Shown: positions 55,471 through 63,941, counted from the first letter of the stretch. The stretch: 64,000 bases of DNA from Syntrophaceae bacterium UBA1411 (GCA_002304995.1 DBPV01000004.1:16171-80170), one strand, 5' to 3'. The notes: generated by a model from the letters alone, not told the origin. Made by a program: numbers and translations.

Positions 55471-56383
55471 CGAAGACGCCTGGAGCAAAAGCCTGCTCAT
55501 CTCCATGGCGCTCAATCTGATCATTCCGGCGGCGCAGATCTGGGGCGGCATCGTCTCCGGCAGCATGGCGCTGATCAGCGACGCGCTGCACAATCTAAGC
55601 GACTTTCTTGCCCTGGTCATCAACTACGCGGCGCTCATCATCGGCCGGCGCCGGCCGACGCTGCGGCACACCTTCGGCTTCAAGCGCGTGGAGATCTTCG
55701 CGACGCTGTTGAGCGTCGCGCTGCTCTACGGCGCGGCCTTTTACATTGCAATCGAGGCGTGGGACAGATGGATCACGCCCCGGCCGATCACGGGAAAGCT
55801 GGTGATCTGGATCGCGCTTCTGGGGCTTGTGGGCAATATCCTTTCCGCAGTCCTGCTGCACGCCGGCTCCAAAGTCAACCTGAACATGAAAAGCGCCTTT
55901 TTGCACATGATCGCGGACGCGGCAACGTCGCTGGGCGTCGTGGTTCTGGGCGTCGTGTGGATGTTTTGGCCCTGGTACTGGCTGGATCCCCTCTTTTCCT
56001 GGCTGGTGGTCGTTCTGATTCTGGCAAGCGGCTGGAGCCTGCTCAAAGACAGCTTTCTCATCCTGATGAACGCGACGCCGCCGGGCATCGATCCGGCCGA
56101 AATCAAGGAGGCCCTCGAAGCGATCGACGGCGTAACGCAGATCCACGATTTGCACGTCTGGAACCCGTCCAACGGCAGCATCGCCCTGGCGGTGCATATC
56201 ACCGTGCCCGACCAGATGCTCTCCCGGGTGGACGGGCTGGCCGGCAAAGTCCGCGCGGTGCTGGCCCGCCGCTTTCACATCGATCATCCGACGCTGCAGT
56301 TTGAGTCCATCACCTGCAACGGCGGGGAACTTTTGTGCCAAAACGGACACCCACACAACGCATCTCAGACTAAAAACCACTGA
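55448..56383 (+). CDS. Cation diffusion facilitator (Zn2+/Co2+/Cd2+ efflux)
   Basis: 311 residues. Six helices; the binding pair is SDALHNLSD (~38-46) and HMIADAATS (~148-156), the standard H/D-rich zinc site. The N-terminal HSHRH and C-terminal NGHPHN His clusters may also bind metal. The cytoplasmic C-terminal domain (~205-295) has the LHVWNPSNG segment. Start ATG 55448 (a GTG lies two codons earlier); it overlaps the antiporter by 23 bases. Confidence 0.9.
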   Translation: MTHSHRHSEDAWSKSLLISMALNLIIPAAQIWGGIVSGSMALISDALHNLSDFLALVINYAALIIGRRRPTLRHTFGFKRVEIFATLLSVALLYGAAFYIAIEAWDRWITPRPITGKLVIWIALLGLVGNILSAVLLHAGSKVNLNMKSAFLHMIADAATSLGVVVLGVVWMFWPWYWLDPLFSWLVVVLILASGWSLLKDSFLILMNATPPGIDPAEIKEALEAIDGVTQIHDLHVWNPSNGSIALAVHITVPDQMLSRVDGLAGKVRAVLARRFHIDHPTLQFESITCNGGELLCQNGHPHNASQTKNH

Positions 56384-56397
56384 TAAGGGGAAAACAT

Positions 56398-57165
56398 ATG
56401 GACATTACCACTCAGAAAAAAGACGGAATTCTCACCATTGCCTTCAACCGGCCGGATAAGAAAAACTCCATTACGGCCGCCATGTACCAGATGATGGCGG
56501 ACGCGATCCGGGACGGCGAAGAAGACCGGGCCGTGCGCGTTTTACTGTTTTGCGGCCATCCGGAAATATTTTCCGCGGGCAACGATCTGGAAGATTTCAT
56601 GAACGTCAAGGAAGACGTCGCCGACCGTCCCGTGGCGCAGTTCATCCGCCATTTGAGCCTCGCGACCAAACCGGTGATCGCCGCGGTTTCGGGAATGGCC
56701 ATCGGCATCGGCGTCACGATGCTCCTGCACTGCGATCAGATTTACGCCGCCCAGGGCACCAAATTCTCCATGCCGTTTGCCAAACTGGGGCTGTGCCCGG
56801 AATTTGCCTCCAGCCGCCTGCTGCCGCAGATTGTCGGCTACCAGCGCGCCGCGGAGCTGCTCTTTTTCGGCGAGCCGTTTACCGCCGAGCAGGCGTCCGA
56901 GATGGGGCTTGTCAATAAAGTGCTGCCGGCCGCGGAGCTGATGCCTTACGCCCGGGCTCAGGCCGCCAGACTCGCCGCCCTGCCGCCCACCTCCCTGCGC
57001 GTCACCAAGCAGCTGCTCAAAGCGCGCTATTCCGACGCGGTGACCGAGCAGATCGCCGAGGAAAACCGTCATTTCAGCGCCATGCTGCAGGAGCCGGCGG
57101 CCAAGGAAGCCTTCGCCGCTTTCTACGAGCGCCGCAAACCGGATTATTCGAAGATTTTCGGTTAA
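56398..57165 (+). CDS. Enoyl-CoA isomerase (crotonase family, PECI-like)
   Basis: 255-residue crotonase-fold enzyme. The oxyanion loops FSAGNDLEDF (~58-67) and SGMAIGIGVTML (~98-109) are present. The two Glu residues of enoyl-CoA hydratases are replaced (GIGVT and FSMPF). Instead Glu135 stands in LGLCPEFASS, the position used by delta3-delta2-enoyl-CoA isomerases such as PECI. I therefore call an isomerase that moves double bonds into the beta-oxidation position, rather than a hydratase. It begins 14 bases after the CDF gene. Confidence 0.85.
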   Translation: MDITTQKKDGILTIAFNRPDKKNSITAAMYQMMADAIRDGEEDRAVRVLLFCGHPEIFSAGNDLEDFMNVKEDVADRPVAQFIRHLSLATKPVIAAVSGMAIGIGVTMLLHCDQIYAAQGTKFSMPFAKLGLCPEFASSRLLPQIVGYQRAAELLFFGEPFTAEQASEMGLVNKVLPAAELMPYARAQAARLAALPPTSLRVTKQLLKARYSDAVTEQIAEENRHFSAMLQEPAAKEAFAAFYERRKPDYSKIFG

Positions 57166-57243
57166 GACGCGAGGATTTTTGCCGCCGAGGAAATAAGCGG
57201 CAACGGCACAGATATCGGCCGGCGCCGGGAAAAGCGGAACTCT

Positions 57244-57293
57244 GTGCCCGCAGTGCGGCTGCGTCCGCAGGCGCGCTGCCGCACTGCGGGCAC
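57244..57293. repeat. 16-base perfect inverted repeat between convergent genes
   Basis: GTGCCCGCAGTGCGGC (57244-57259) and its exact complement (57278-57293), 18-base loop. It sits in the 183-base gap between the isomerase and thioesterase 3' ends. No strong T-run on either strand. Confidence 0.85.
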
Positions 57294-57348
57294 GTTTAAA
57301 TTCTGTTTTGCAATCGGTTGTTCTCGGCCGCGCTTTTCCCGTGGCCGC

Positions 57349-57780
57349 TTACCCTTCCGAACGCGATTCGGAGCGGCCGATTTTCGTGATCGTCCCCTGG
57401 GCGACCGCGCAGAGACTTTCTTTCTCTCCCGCCACCGCAAAAACCTCACAGCGGCAGACCGCCTGGCTTTTTCCGACATAAACCGCTTCCGCCCGCGCGA
57501 CAATGCAATCGCCCAGCGCCGGGCGGACGTAATTGATTTTAAACTCCGCCGTCACGACCGCCGGCCCCAGCACACTGCCGCCCACGTAAGTAAGCGCGTT
57601 GTCCGCGGCGTAGCTTACCACGCCGCCGTGCAAAAAGCCGTGCTGCTGCTGAAGTTCGCGTTTCACCGGCACTTTCAGTTCGGCGGATCCAACAGAAAAT
57701 TTCAAAAGTTCCGCGCCGATCAAAACGCTGAACGGCTGCTCGGCCAATACCTCCCGGCCCATCATCAACATTTCGTCCAT
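57349..57780 (-). CDS. Hotdog-fold thioesterase (PaaI/YigI type)
   Basis: 143 residues. FLHGGVVSYAADNALTYVGG (~44-63) is the acyl-CoA thioesterase helix with the HGG motif and an acidic residue. VTAEFKINYVRPALGD is the following strand. It probably hydrolyses short or aromatic acyl-CoA to release CoA. The start is ATG 57780 with GGGGA/AAAGGA sites upstream; an in-frame start at 57810 would lengthen it by 10 residues. Next to a sigma54 activator 106 bases further upstream on the same strand. Confidence 0.85.
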   Translation of the reverse strand: MDEMLMMGREVLAEQPFSVLIGAELLKFSVGSAELKVPVKRELQQQHGFLHGGVVSYAADNALTYVGGSVLGPAVVTAEFKINYVRPALGDCIVARAEAVYVGKSQAVCRCEVFAVAGEKESLCAVAQGTITKIGRSESRSEG

Positions 57781-57886
57781 GATTCCCCGTTCCTTTCTTT
57801 TCGCAAACAAAAAACCGCGCAGGAGACCTTTTCCGGCGGCGGCGGACGCCCCGGAAGGAGGTTTTGCCGGCGATTTTCTGCATTGT

Positions 57887-60031
57887 CTACAAAGGCTGTT
57901 CGTCCGTCAATGAATAATCTTCGATTTTCCGGTAAATCGTGCGGCGGCCGATGCCGAGAAGGCGCGCGGCCTTGGATTTGTTCCAGCCGGTTTTGGCGAG
58001 CGCCCGCAGGATGTCCTCCGGGCTGACCGGCCGGCGGCTTTCGCCCCCCGCCGCCCGCGTCCCGGCTGCGTCGCTGGCGCGGATATCCGCCGGCAAATGC
58101 TGGAGGGTGATCGTGCCGCCGTGGCACAAAACGAAGGCGTGCTCCATCACGTGCTCCAGTTCCCGGACATTTCCCGGCCAGGAATAATCCATGAACCGGC
58201 TCAGGACTTCGCCGGAGATGCCTGCGATGCTTTTATGAAACCGCTCGTTGAAGGTTTTCCGGAAATGATCCACCAGCAGGGGCAGGTCCTCGAGCCTCTC
58301 GCGCAGCGGCGGCAGGCCCACTTCCACCACCTTCAGACGGTAGTAAAGGTCCTGGCGGAATTCACCTCTTTTCACTTTCTCCCTGAGATCCCGGTTCGTG
58401 CAGGCAATCACCCGCACGTCCACCTTCCGCGGAACCGATTCCCCCACCCGCTCGAATTCCTTTTCCTGCAGCACCCTCAGGAGTTTGAGCTGGATCAGCG
58501 GGGAAATGTCCCCGATTTCGTCAAGCAGGATCGTTCCGCCGTCCGCGGCGGCAAACCGCCCCTGCTTGTCTCTGATGGCGCCGGTAAACGCGCCTTTCAC
58601 GTGGCCGAAAAGTTCGCTCTCCAGCAGGCTTTCCGCCAGGGCCGAGCAGTTCACGGTGGTGAAGGGCTGAAAAGCCCGGTTTCCGCTGTAGTGCAGGGCC
58701 CGGGCGACAAGTTCTTTGCCCGTTCCGCTTTCTCCCGTGACGAGCACGGTAGTGTCCAGGTCCGCCAGGTCTTCCAGCAGGTTGTAGATGTCCTGCATGG
58801 TCCTGTTGCGGCCGATCAGATTCTGGAACTGGTGGCGCCGGCGCAACTCTCTTTCCGCGTCGCGCAGGAGGGTCACGTCCCGGATCACCATCACGGCGCC
58901 CAGAAAGGTTCCCTGCGGATCGATGAGCGGCGCACTCGAGACGCTGACGACCTGCTGGGGTCTTGTCCCGCGGCCGCATTCGATCCGGTATTCCCGCACG
59001 GCCGTTCTCCGCTCCAGCGTCTCTCTCAGCACTTCCCGGCAGGCCCGGCCGCAGGAGGCGCCGCAGGCGTCGAAGGCCTTTCCGCCGATGTCCTTTACCG
59101 CAATCGAACAGATGCTTTCCAGGGAGGCGTTGGCGTCAATGATTCCAAACTGCGGATCCACGGTAAGAATCGCGTCCTGCACGCTGCCGAAAATCGCCTC
59201 CAGATGCGACCGCTGCTGGGCCAGCTTTTTTTCGGCTTCGCGCTTTTCGGTCACGTCGCGCGAGACCATCCTGAATCCGTAAATATCCCCCGCCGCGTTG
59301 CGCGCCAGCGAGACGGATTTTTCAATGGTGCGCTGTTTTCCTTCCCGGTCTGTGACTTCCAGGATGATATTCTGAGCCGGAATGCCGGTAAAATAAACCT
59401 TCCGGTACAGGCGGTCGTACTGCCGCACATCCCGGTCTTTCATGTAGTGGCGGTAATTCATGCCCATCAGCTCTTCGCGCGGCAGTTTCCACATGCGGCA
59501 GCCCGCGTCGTTGATGAAAGTGATGTTGCCCTGGAGATCGATTTCGCTGAGCTGGACATTCACATCGTCAAGGATGGTTTCGTAGCGTTTGAGGGAATCC
59601 CGGAGGTCGTCAAACGCGCGGCGGGCGGCCGCCGCGTCGACCACAAAACCGGCTGTCGCCGGTTTTCCGTTCAACAAAACGGGATTTTCGCCGATCTGCA
59701 CCCAGAGAAAACCGCCGTCCTTCCTCTGCAGGCGCGCAAAAGGAAGACGGAACGAACCGTCCGCCGCGGGCGGCCCGCCCGGTTGGCCGGCCTCCGGATC
59801 GATCAGACCGGCAAACGCTTTTCCGACAAGTTCTTCGCCGCAGGCAAAACCCAGCCAATCGGCAAGCCTTGCATTGGCCCGGCAAATCAATCCGTCCTGC
59901 ACGACGTACAATCCGACATCCGCCTTTCCGGCCAGATCACAGAGATCCTCCCGGGGCGGCTGTTTTTCCGCAACAGCAGCCTGCCGACGGTCGTCTTCGG
60001 AAGGCAGGAAAAATTTCTTTTCGTCAGTCAT
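57887..60031 (-). CDS. Sigma54-dependent transcriptional activator with PAS sensors
   Basis: 714 residues. Three PAS-like domains (~28-140, ~145-260, ~270-385), a central AAA+ domain (~405-630) with GESGTGKE, the sigma54-contact loop GAFTGA near 481 and GGTILLDEIGDI, then a Fis-type helix-turn-helix (TGWNKSKAARLLGIGRRTIYRK) at the C-terminus. No receiver domain, so it senses directly through PAS. The second PAS region contains a Cys-rich stretch (FDACGASCGRACRE), possibly redox-sensitive. I found no clear -24/-12 promoter in the gaps to name a target. Confidence 0.92.
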   Translation of the reverse strand: MTDEKKFFLPSEDDRRQAAVAEKQPPREDLCDLAGKADVGLYVVQDGLICRANARLADWLGFACGEELVGKAFAGLIDPEAGQPGGPPAADGSFRLPFARLQRKDGGFLWVQIGENPVLLNGKPATAGFVVDAAAARRAFDDLRDSLKRYETILDDVNVQLSEIDLQGNITFINDAGCRMWKLPREELMGMNYRHYMKDRDVRQYDRLYRKVYFTGIPAQNIILEVTDREGKQRTIEKSVSLARNAAGDIYGFRMVSRDVTEKREAEKKLAQQRSHLEAIFGSVQDAILTVDPQFGIIDANASLESICSIAVKDIGGKAFDACGASCGRACREVLRETLERRTAVREYRIECGRGTRPQQVVSVSSAPLIDPQGTFLGAVMVIRDVTLLRDAERELRRRHQFQNLIGRNRTMQDIYNLLEDLADLDTTVLVTGESGTGKELVARALHYSGNRAFQPFTTVNCSALAESLLESELFGHVKGAFTGAIRDKQGRFAAADGGTILLDEIGDISPLIQLKLLRVLQEKEFERVGESVPRKVDVRVIACTNRDLREKVKRGEFRQDLYYRLKVVEVGLPPLRERLEDLPLLVDHFRKTFNERFHKSIAGISGEVLSRFMDYSWPGNVRELEHVMEHAFVLCHGGTITLQHLPADIRASDAAGTRAAGGESRRPVSPEDILRALAKTGWNKSKAARLLGIGRRTIYRKIEDYSLTDEQPL

Positions 60032-60145
60032 GGGCGCCGTTCTTTTCTTTCGTCTTGTAAAACCCGGATGGCGTGTTTATTACTACTAAAAAGCTTTCAA
60101 GTCAAAGACGGGAAGCCCCCGGAAAGGTTTTTCGCATTTTTAACT

Positions 60146-60174
60146 TTGCTCCGCGAGAAATTCTATGCTATAGG
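60146..60174 (+). promoter_or_regulatory. Putative tRNA-Arg promoter
   Basis: TTGCTC (60146-60151), 17 bases, TATAGG (60169-60174), ~25 bases before the tRNA. Moderate match only. Confidence 0.5.
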
Positions 60175-60198
60175 GCTCCCTCACTGCGGAAACGCTAA

Positions 60199-60275
60199 GC
60201 GCCCATGGCTCAGCTGGATAGAGCGCCAGACTACGAATCTGGATGTCCCAAGTTCGAATCTTGGTGGGCGCGCCA
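60199..60275 (+). tRNA. tRNA-Arg (anticodon ACG)
   Basis: 77 bases. Acceptor stem GCGCCCA / TGGGCGC, discriminator G, encoded CCA at 60273-60275. Anticodon arm CCAGA-CTACGAA-TCTGG reads ACG. T arm CCAAG-TTCGAAT-CTTGG. Cloverleaf complete. Reads CGU/CGC/CGA after A34-to-I editing, so a TadA enzyme is implied. No integrase flanks it. Confidence 0.95.
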
Positions 60276-60282
60276 GAATAGC

Positions 60283-60316
60283 GGGGGTTATGAGGTCCTC
60301 ATAACCCCCTTTTTTT
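60283..60316 (+). terminator. Terminator of the tRNA-Arg gene
   Basis: GGGGGTTATGAGG-T-CCTCATAACCCCC (60283-60309), perfect 13-base arms, then seven Ts. Confidence 0.92.
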
Positions 60317-60344
60317 AAGAGTTGCTTTTCAAGGTTGAAAGCGG

Positions 60345-60833
60345 ATGAATTTCAAAACGCTTCGGATCCTCCTGCCGATCATCGCCTGTGCCGTGCCTCT
60401 TCTTGTCCAGGCGCAGGCGCCCAATCCCAAAATATGGGAACCCCTGCGGCATCAGGTTTACTACAACAAAAAAATGATCACTAAAGCGCCGGATGTGCTG
60501 CTCGTCTGGACGTACCAGGCGGCAACCGAAGAATCCCGGCGGAAAAGGATCGAAGCCTGCCGGATCTATGATGTCGAAAAATCCGCCAAATACAAGGATT
60601 TTCATCATGAAACGGTCTTGTGGGAAATCGACTGCGCCAATCGCCGGCTGCGAATCGGGGAAATTATCGATTTCGATGCCGGCGGCAAAGTGCTCGACCG
60701 CAGCCGGTATGAAGCTGCCGACTGGGAAAGGATTTTTTCCGGCACAGGCGGAGAAGCGCTCTACCAAAAAGCCTGCTTTCCCCAGGCCAAGTCCCCAAAA
60801 AAGAAAAAAGAGCCGTTTGGGCGCGGCAAATAG
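60345..60833 (+). CDS. Secreted protein with surface-adhesin-E-like domain
   Basis: 162 residues. Signal peptide RILLPIIACAVPLLVQAQA, then a small mixed domain: WEPLRHQVYYNKKMITKAPDVLLVWTYQ, with HETVLWEIDCANRRLRI in the middle. This pattern (W near the start, VW, CANRR) resembles the PF16747 surface-adhesin E family of short secreted proteins. One Cys pair may form a disulfide. The C-terminus is a Lys-rich tail (SPKKKKEP). Role unknown. It lies downstream of the tRNA terminator. Confidence 0.7.
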   Translation: MNFKTLRILLPIIACAVPLLVQAQAPNPKIWEPLRHQVYYNKKMITKAPDVLLVWTYQAATEESRRKRIEACRIYDVEKSAKYKDFHHETVLWEIDCANRRLRIGEIIDFDAGGKVLDRSRYEAADWERIFSGTGGEALYQKACFPQAKSPKKKKEPFGRGK

Positions 60834-60860
60834 CCTTTTTCGGCCGGCGATAAAATTTTC

Positions 60861-60888
60861 TTGACTTCGTCCGGCCGCTTATTTATCT
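60861..60888 (+). promoter_or_regulatory. marR promoter
   Basis: TTGACT (60861-60866), 16 bases, TTATCT (60883-60888). Immediately downstream is the ATACAAAATAA motif at 60892-60902, repeated before the next gene. Confidence 0.6.
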
Positions 60889-60891
60889 TGC

Positions 60892-60902
60892 ATACAAAAT
60901 AA
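60892..60902. promoter_or_regulatory. Candidate MarR site 1 (ATACAAAATAA)
   Basis: Same 11-base motif as at 61350-61360. Here it sits just after the -10 of marR, in TTG-CATA-CAA half-palindrome context, suiting autorepression. Confidence 0.5.
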
Positions 60903-60918
60903 TTACGCAGGTGTCTGA

Positions 60919-61332
60919 GTGATCAGCTATTCGGACGTCATTTTATTCATCTTAAGCAAAGCCAATCAGAAAGTTTACGGAACTTTCAAGATGCGCCTGT
61001 TGCCGTACGGTCTCACGCCGATGCAGGCGCTCGTTCTGCACGCCCTCTACGAGGAGGAAAATCTTTCCGCCGGAGAACTGGGCCGGCGCCTGGCCCTCGA
61101 CAGCGCAACGCTCTCCGGCGTTCTGGACCGCATGACCGAAGGCGGCTGGATCATCAAAAACCAGAAGGAAGACCGGCGGGTTCTGAACATCTCGCTCGCG
61201 GACAAATCGCGCCGCTGCCGGGAAAAATTTCTCAGGGAAACCGAAGAACTCAACCAGGAGATGCTCTCGATCTTCAGCACGGAGGAAAGGCTGCTCCTGG
61301 TCAGGATGCTCAAGGATCTGCGGAAACCGTAA
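60919..61332 (+). CDS. MarR-family regulator
   Basis: 137 residues with the MarR fold: a dimer helix, then GLTPMQALVLHALYEEENLSAGELGRRLALDSATLSGVLDRMTEGGWIIKNQKEDRRV, containing the recognition helix and DRR wing. A long C-terminal helix dimerises. Start GTG 60919 (weak ribosome site). Likely controls itself and the acyl-CoA synthetase pair downstream, since both have the same motif; ligand possibly an acyl-CoA or aromatic acid. Gap to the synthetase gene is 50 bases. Confidence 0.9.
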   Translation: MISYSDVILFILSKANQKVYGTFKMRLLPYGLTPMQALVLHALYEEENLSAGELGRRLALDSATLSGVLDRMTEGGWIIKNQKEDRRVLNISLADKSRRCREKFLRETEELNQEMLSIFSTEERLLLVRMLKDLRKP

Positions 61333-61349
61333 AGCGCCTGATGATTAGT

Positions 61350-61360
61350 ATACAAAATAA
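61350..61360. promoter_or_regulatory. Candidate MarR site 2 (ATACAAAATAA)
   Basis: Between marR and the synthetase gene, extended to TTAGTATACAAAA around a GTATAC core (61348-61353). 22 bases before the synthetase start. Confidence 0.5.
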
Positions 61361-61382
61361 AATGCCGGGAAGGAGGCTCATC

Positions 61383-62885
61383 ATGTCAAGCGGAACAGGG
61401 AAATCCGGCAGCCGGAAAAGGGCGGTGTATCCGCCCACGGATTACGAAAGGATTTTTCATCCCCAGGCGATTGCCATCATCGGCGTCTCCGCGGACGAAA
61501 ACGGCGTCGGTTTCGGCACCGGCATGCTGCGGGCCATCATGATGATGGGATTTGAAGGAAAAATCTACCCCGTCAATCCCAAGGGAGGGACGATTGCCGG
61601 ACTGGAAATCTACCGGCAGGTGGAGGACATCCCCGGGCCGGTCGATTTTGCCGTCATCGCGGTAAACGCGCGCTACGTCCCGGACGCGCTCGAGGCCTGC
61701 CGCAAGATCGGCGTGGCCGGCGCGGAGATTCTCTCCTCCGGCTTCAGCGAACTGGGCACAAAGGAAGGCCGGGAGCTCGAGCGGCGGATTCAGGACATCG
61801 CCGCGCGCGGCATCCGGGTGGTCGGCCCCAACTGTTTCGGCATCTACTGCCCGGCCAGCGGCCTCACGCTTTTGCCCGGGCCGGACCTTTCGCGCGAAAC
61901 CGGGCCGGTGGCGTTCGTCGCGCAAAGCGGCGGCATGTCCATCGACCTTGCGCACGCGGGAAAGTGGCTGGGCGTCCGCTTCAGCAAGATGGTGAGCTTC
62001 GGCAACGGCGCGGACCTGCGCGAAGCGGAGCTTCTGCACTATCTGGCCGATGATCCGGAAACCCGTGTGATCTCCATGTACATTGAAGGCATCAAGGACG
62101 GAGACGCGTTCTTTAGCGAACTTAAGGCCGCGGCGGCAAAAAAACCGGTCATCGTTTACAAAGGCGGCCTTTCCGCGGCCGGCGCCCGCAGCGTGGCCAG
62201 CCACACCGCCTCGATGGGCGGCAGCCGCGTGATCTGGCACTCCGTTTTGCGTCAGGCAGGGGCCGTTCAGGTAAACGATACGGAAGAGATGGCGCAGGCC
62301 AACCTGGCTTTTGCAACCCTGCCGCCGAAGGCTTTCCGGGGTATTTCGATCGTGGGCGGCGGCGGCGCAATCGGCGTCACCGCCTGCGACACGGCCGAAA
62401 CCTACGGCATCGAGATTCCGGCGCTGCCGCCGGAACTCCAGGAGCGCATCGGCAGCGTTTTGCCCAAGCCCGGCTCCAGCGCAATCAACCCGATTGACGT
62501 CGCCAATCCTTTCGTCGGGCCAGAGGCCCTGAAGGAAGTGCTGCTCGGCGCGGCCGAGGACGAAAGGGTCGAACTGCAGATTCTCGTCTCGCTCCTGTTT
62601 CACTACAAAGGCCTTGCCCGCGCGTTTGGCCGCCCCGTCACGGAAGTCACTCCTTACCGGGAGCTGGCCCAGTGCGTCCGCGACGTTGTCGCAAAGACCG
62701 GCAAACCGGTCATTGCCGTGCTGCCCAACATGACCAGAGGCGTGGACAGCATGGATGTGACGGAGCTCATTGCATTAACCCGGCGGGAGTACCTCTCCTG
62801 CGGCATTCCGGTCTTCGACGAGCTGCACGACGCCATCCGGGCAATTTCCCATGTCAATAACTACTATGGAGGAAGAATAAAATGA
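61383..62885 (+). CDS. ADP-forming acyl-CoA synthetase, alpha (CoA-binding) subunit
   Basis: 500 residues. CoA-binding domain (~20-150, FHPQAIAIIGVSADENGVG), succinyl-CoA-ligase-like domains with the phospho-His at residue 274 (SVASHTASMGG), and a third domain to ~490. It makes acyl-CoA + ADP + Pi from acid, CoA and ATP, or the reverse to gain ATP at the end of fermentation. Acetyl- or benzoyl-type substrates are both known. AAGGAGG precedes ATG 61383. The ATP-grasp partner overlaps by 4 bases. Confidence 0.88.
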   Translation: MSSGTGKSGSRKRAVYPPTDYERIFHPQAIAIIGVSADENGVGFGTGMLRAIMMMGFEGKIYPVNPKGGTIAGLEIYRQVEDIPGPVDFAVIAVNARYVPDALEACRKIGVAGAEILSSGFSELGTKEGRELERRIQDIAARGIRVVGPNCFGIYCPASGLTLLPGPDLSRETGPVAFVAQSGGMSIDLAHAGKWLGVRFSKMVSFGNGADLREAELLHYLADDPETRVISMYIEGIKDGDAFFSELKAAAAKKPVIVYKGGLSAAGARSVASHTASMGGSRVIWHSVLRQAGAVQVNDTEEMAQANLAFATLPPKAFRGISIVGGGGAIGVTACDTAETYGIEIPALPPELQERIGSVLPKPGSSAINPIDVANPFVGPEALKEVLLGAAEDERVELQILVSLLFHYKGLARAFGRPVTEVTPYRELAQCVRDVVAKTGKPVIAVLPNMTRGVDSMDVTELIALTRREYLSCGIPVFDELHDAIRAISHVNNYYGGRIK

Positions 62886-63571
62886 AAAACGAAAAAGCCG
62901 CAAAGATCATCGAAAAGGCTCTGAAGCAGGGCCGCAAAACCCTTTCCGAGTACGAGGCCAAACAGGTCCTGGCCGCCTACGGCATTCCCATCACGAAGGA
63001 AGTGCTGGTCAAGGACAAGGATCAGATTGAAAAAGGCATCAACAAAATCGGCTTCCCCATGGTGATGAAGGGCTGCTCGGCCGAGATTGCCCATAAAACG
63101 GAAAAAGGCCTGATCCACGTCGACGTCCGCAATGCCACGGAAGTAAAAAAAGCGTTCCGCGACATTATGAAGGGCATGGAAGGCTTCAAGGGCGGCGTGC
63201 TGATGCAGGAGATGATCAAGGGGCGGCGCGAACTGGTCATCGGCCTCACCCGCGATCCGCAGTTCGGCCCGTGCGTGATGTTCGGCCTGGGCGGCATTTT
63301 CACGGAAATTCTGCGCGACGTCTGCTTCCGCCGCGCGCCGCTGGAGCTGCGCGACGCCATGGACATGATGCAGGAGATCAAGGGGCACAAAATCCTCGCG
63401 GCCGTGCGCGGCATGGAAGCGGCGGACACGGACCTTCTGGCGCAGATGCTCATCAGCGTGGGGCAGATCGGCCTGGATTTCGACGACGTCATGGAAATCG
63501 ACCTCAATCCCGTCATCCTGGCGGGGGCAAAGCCGGTGGTCGTGGACGCGCTGATCGTTTTGAAGGGATAG
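62882..63571 (+). CDS. ADP-forming acyl-CoA synthetase, beta (ATP-grasp) subunit
   Basis: 229 residues of ATP-grasp fold. Seen: GRKTLSEYEAKQVLAAYGIPITKE at the start, FPMVMKGCSAEIAHKTEKGLIHV near 60, and DVMEIDLNPVILAG near 210 with the Mg-binding Asp/Asn. Forms a hetero-oligomer with the alpha subunit. The gene overlaps the alpha gene by ATGA, so stoichiometric, coupled translation is expected. Confidence 0.88.
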   Translation: MKNEKAAKIIEKALKQGRKTLSEYEAKQVLAAYGIPITKEVLVKDKDQIEKGINKIGFPMVMKGCSAEIAHKTEKGLIHVDVRNATEVKKAFRDIMKGMEGFKGGVLMQEMIKGRRELVIGLTRDPQFGPCVMFGLGGIFTEILRDVCFRRAPLELRDAMDMMQEIKGHKILAAVRGMEAADTDLLAQMLISVGQIGLDFDDVMEIDLNPVILAGAKPVVVDALIVLKG

Positions 63572-63690
63572 GCAACCAGCCTGCGGCGGATGAAGTGACG
63601 ATCCTCGGCACGGCAAGCGCTGCCGCAAGGCCGCTCCATCCGACCGGCCATGCAACCATCCGTCCAATACGGCCAAAGCCGTTTAATGCC

Positions 63691-63894
63691 GTGGAATGCA
63701 AAAAAGAAAAAAATCTGGAAATTTGCGGCTGCACGTATGATCCGTGCAGCCGCAAAGGCGTCTGTTGCGACTGCGTGGCTTACCATTTGCAAAAAAGGCA
63801 GATCCCGGGATGCTTCTTCCCCAAAGATGCGGAAAAAACCTACAACCGCTCCTTTGAACATTTCGCCGAGCTGGTAGCAAAAAAGCGCGTCTGA
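63691..63894 (+). CDS. Small Cys-rich protein (DUF6485-like)
   Basis: 67 residues with nine cysteines: MECKKEKN, CGCTYDPCSRKGVCCDC, then AYHLQKRQIPGCFFPKDAEKTYNRSFEHFAEL. This pattern is that of a short protein family common in anaerobes, thought to bind metal or an Fe-S cluster. The start is GTG 63691 with no obvious ribosome site; the gene may be translated by read-through from the synthetase operon, 119 bases away. A perfect 14-base inverted repeat lies inside it. Confidence 0.75.
   Translation: MECKKEKNLEICGCTYDPCSRKGVCCDCVAYHLQKRQIPGCFFPKDAEKTYNRSFEHFAELVAKKRV
63722..63756. repeat. 14-base perfect inverted repeat inside the Cys-rich gene
   Basis: TTTGCGGCTGCACG (63722-63735), 7-base loop, exact complement (63743-63756). 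It lies in coding sequence covering the first Cys cluster. No T-run follows. Confidence 0.9.
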
Positions 63895-63941
63895 GACAGC
63901 GCCGTCAGCCATTCCCTTTCCACCCCCAGCGCCCCGTCCAA

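Noticed and set aside
57166..60198. Sigma54 (-24/-12) promoter near the sigma54 activator.
   Set aside because: No GG-N10-GC element with good flanks was found in the intergenic gaps here.
60199..60275. tRNA-Arg as an attachment site of a mobile island.
   Set aside because: No integrase, no repeat of the tRNA 3' end nearby, and flanking genes look ordinary.
58097..60304. A 735-codon plus-strand frame.
   Set aside because: Antisense to the sigma54 activator and running through the tRNA; composition is that of a mirror frame.
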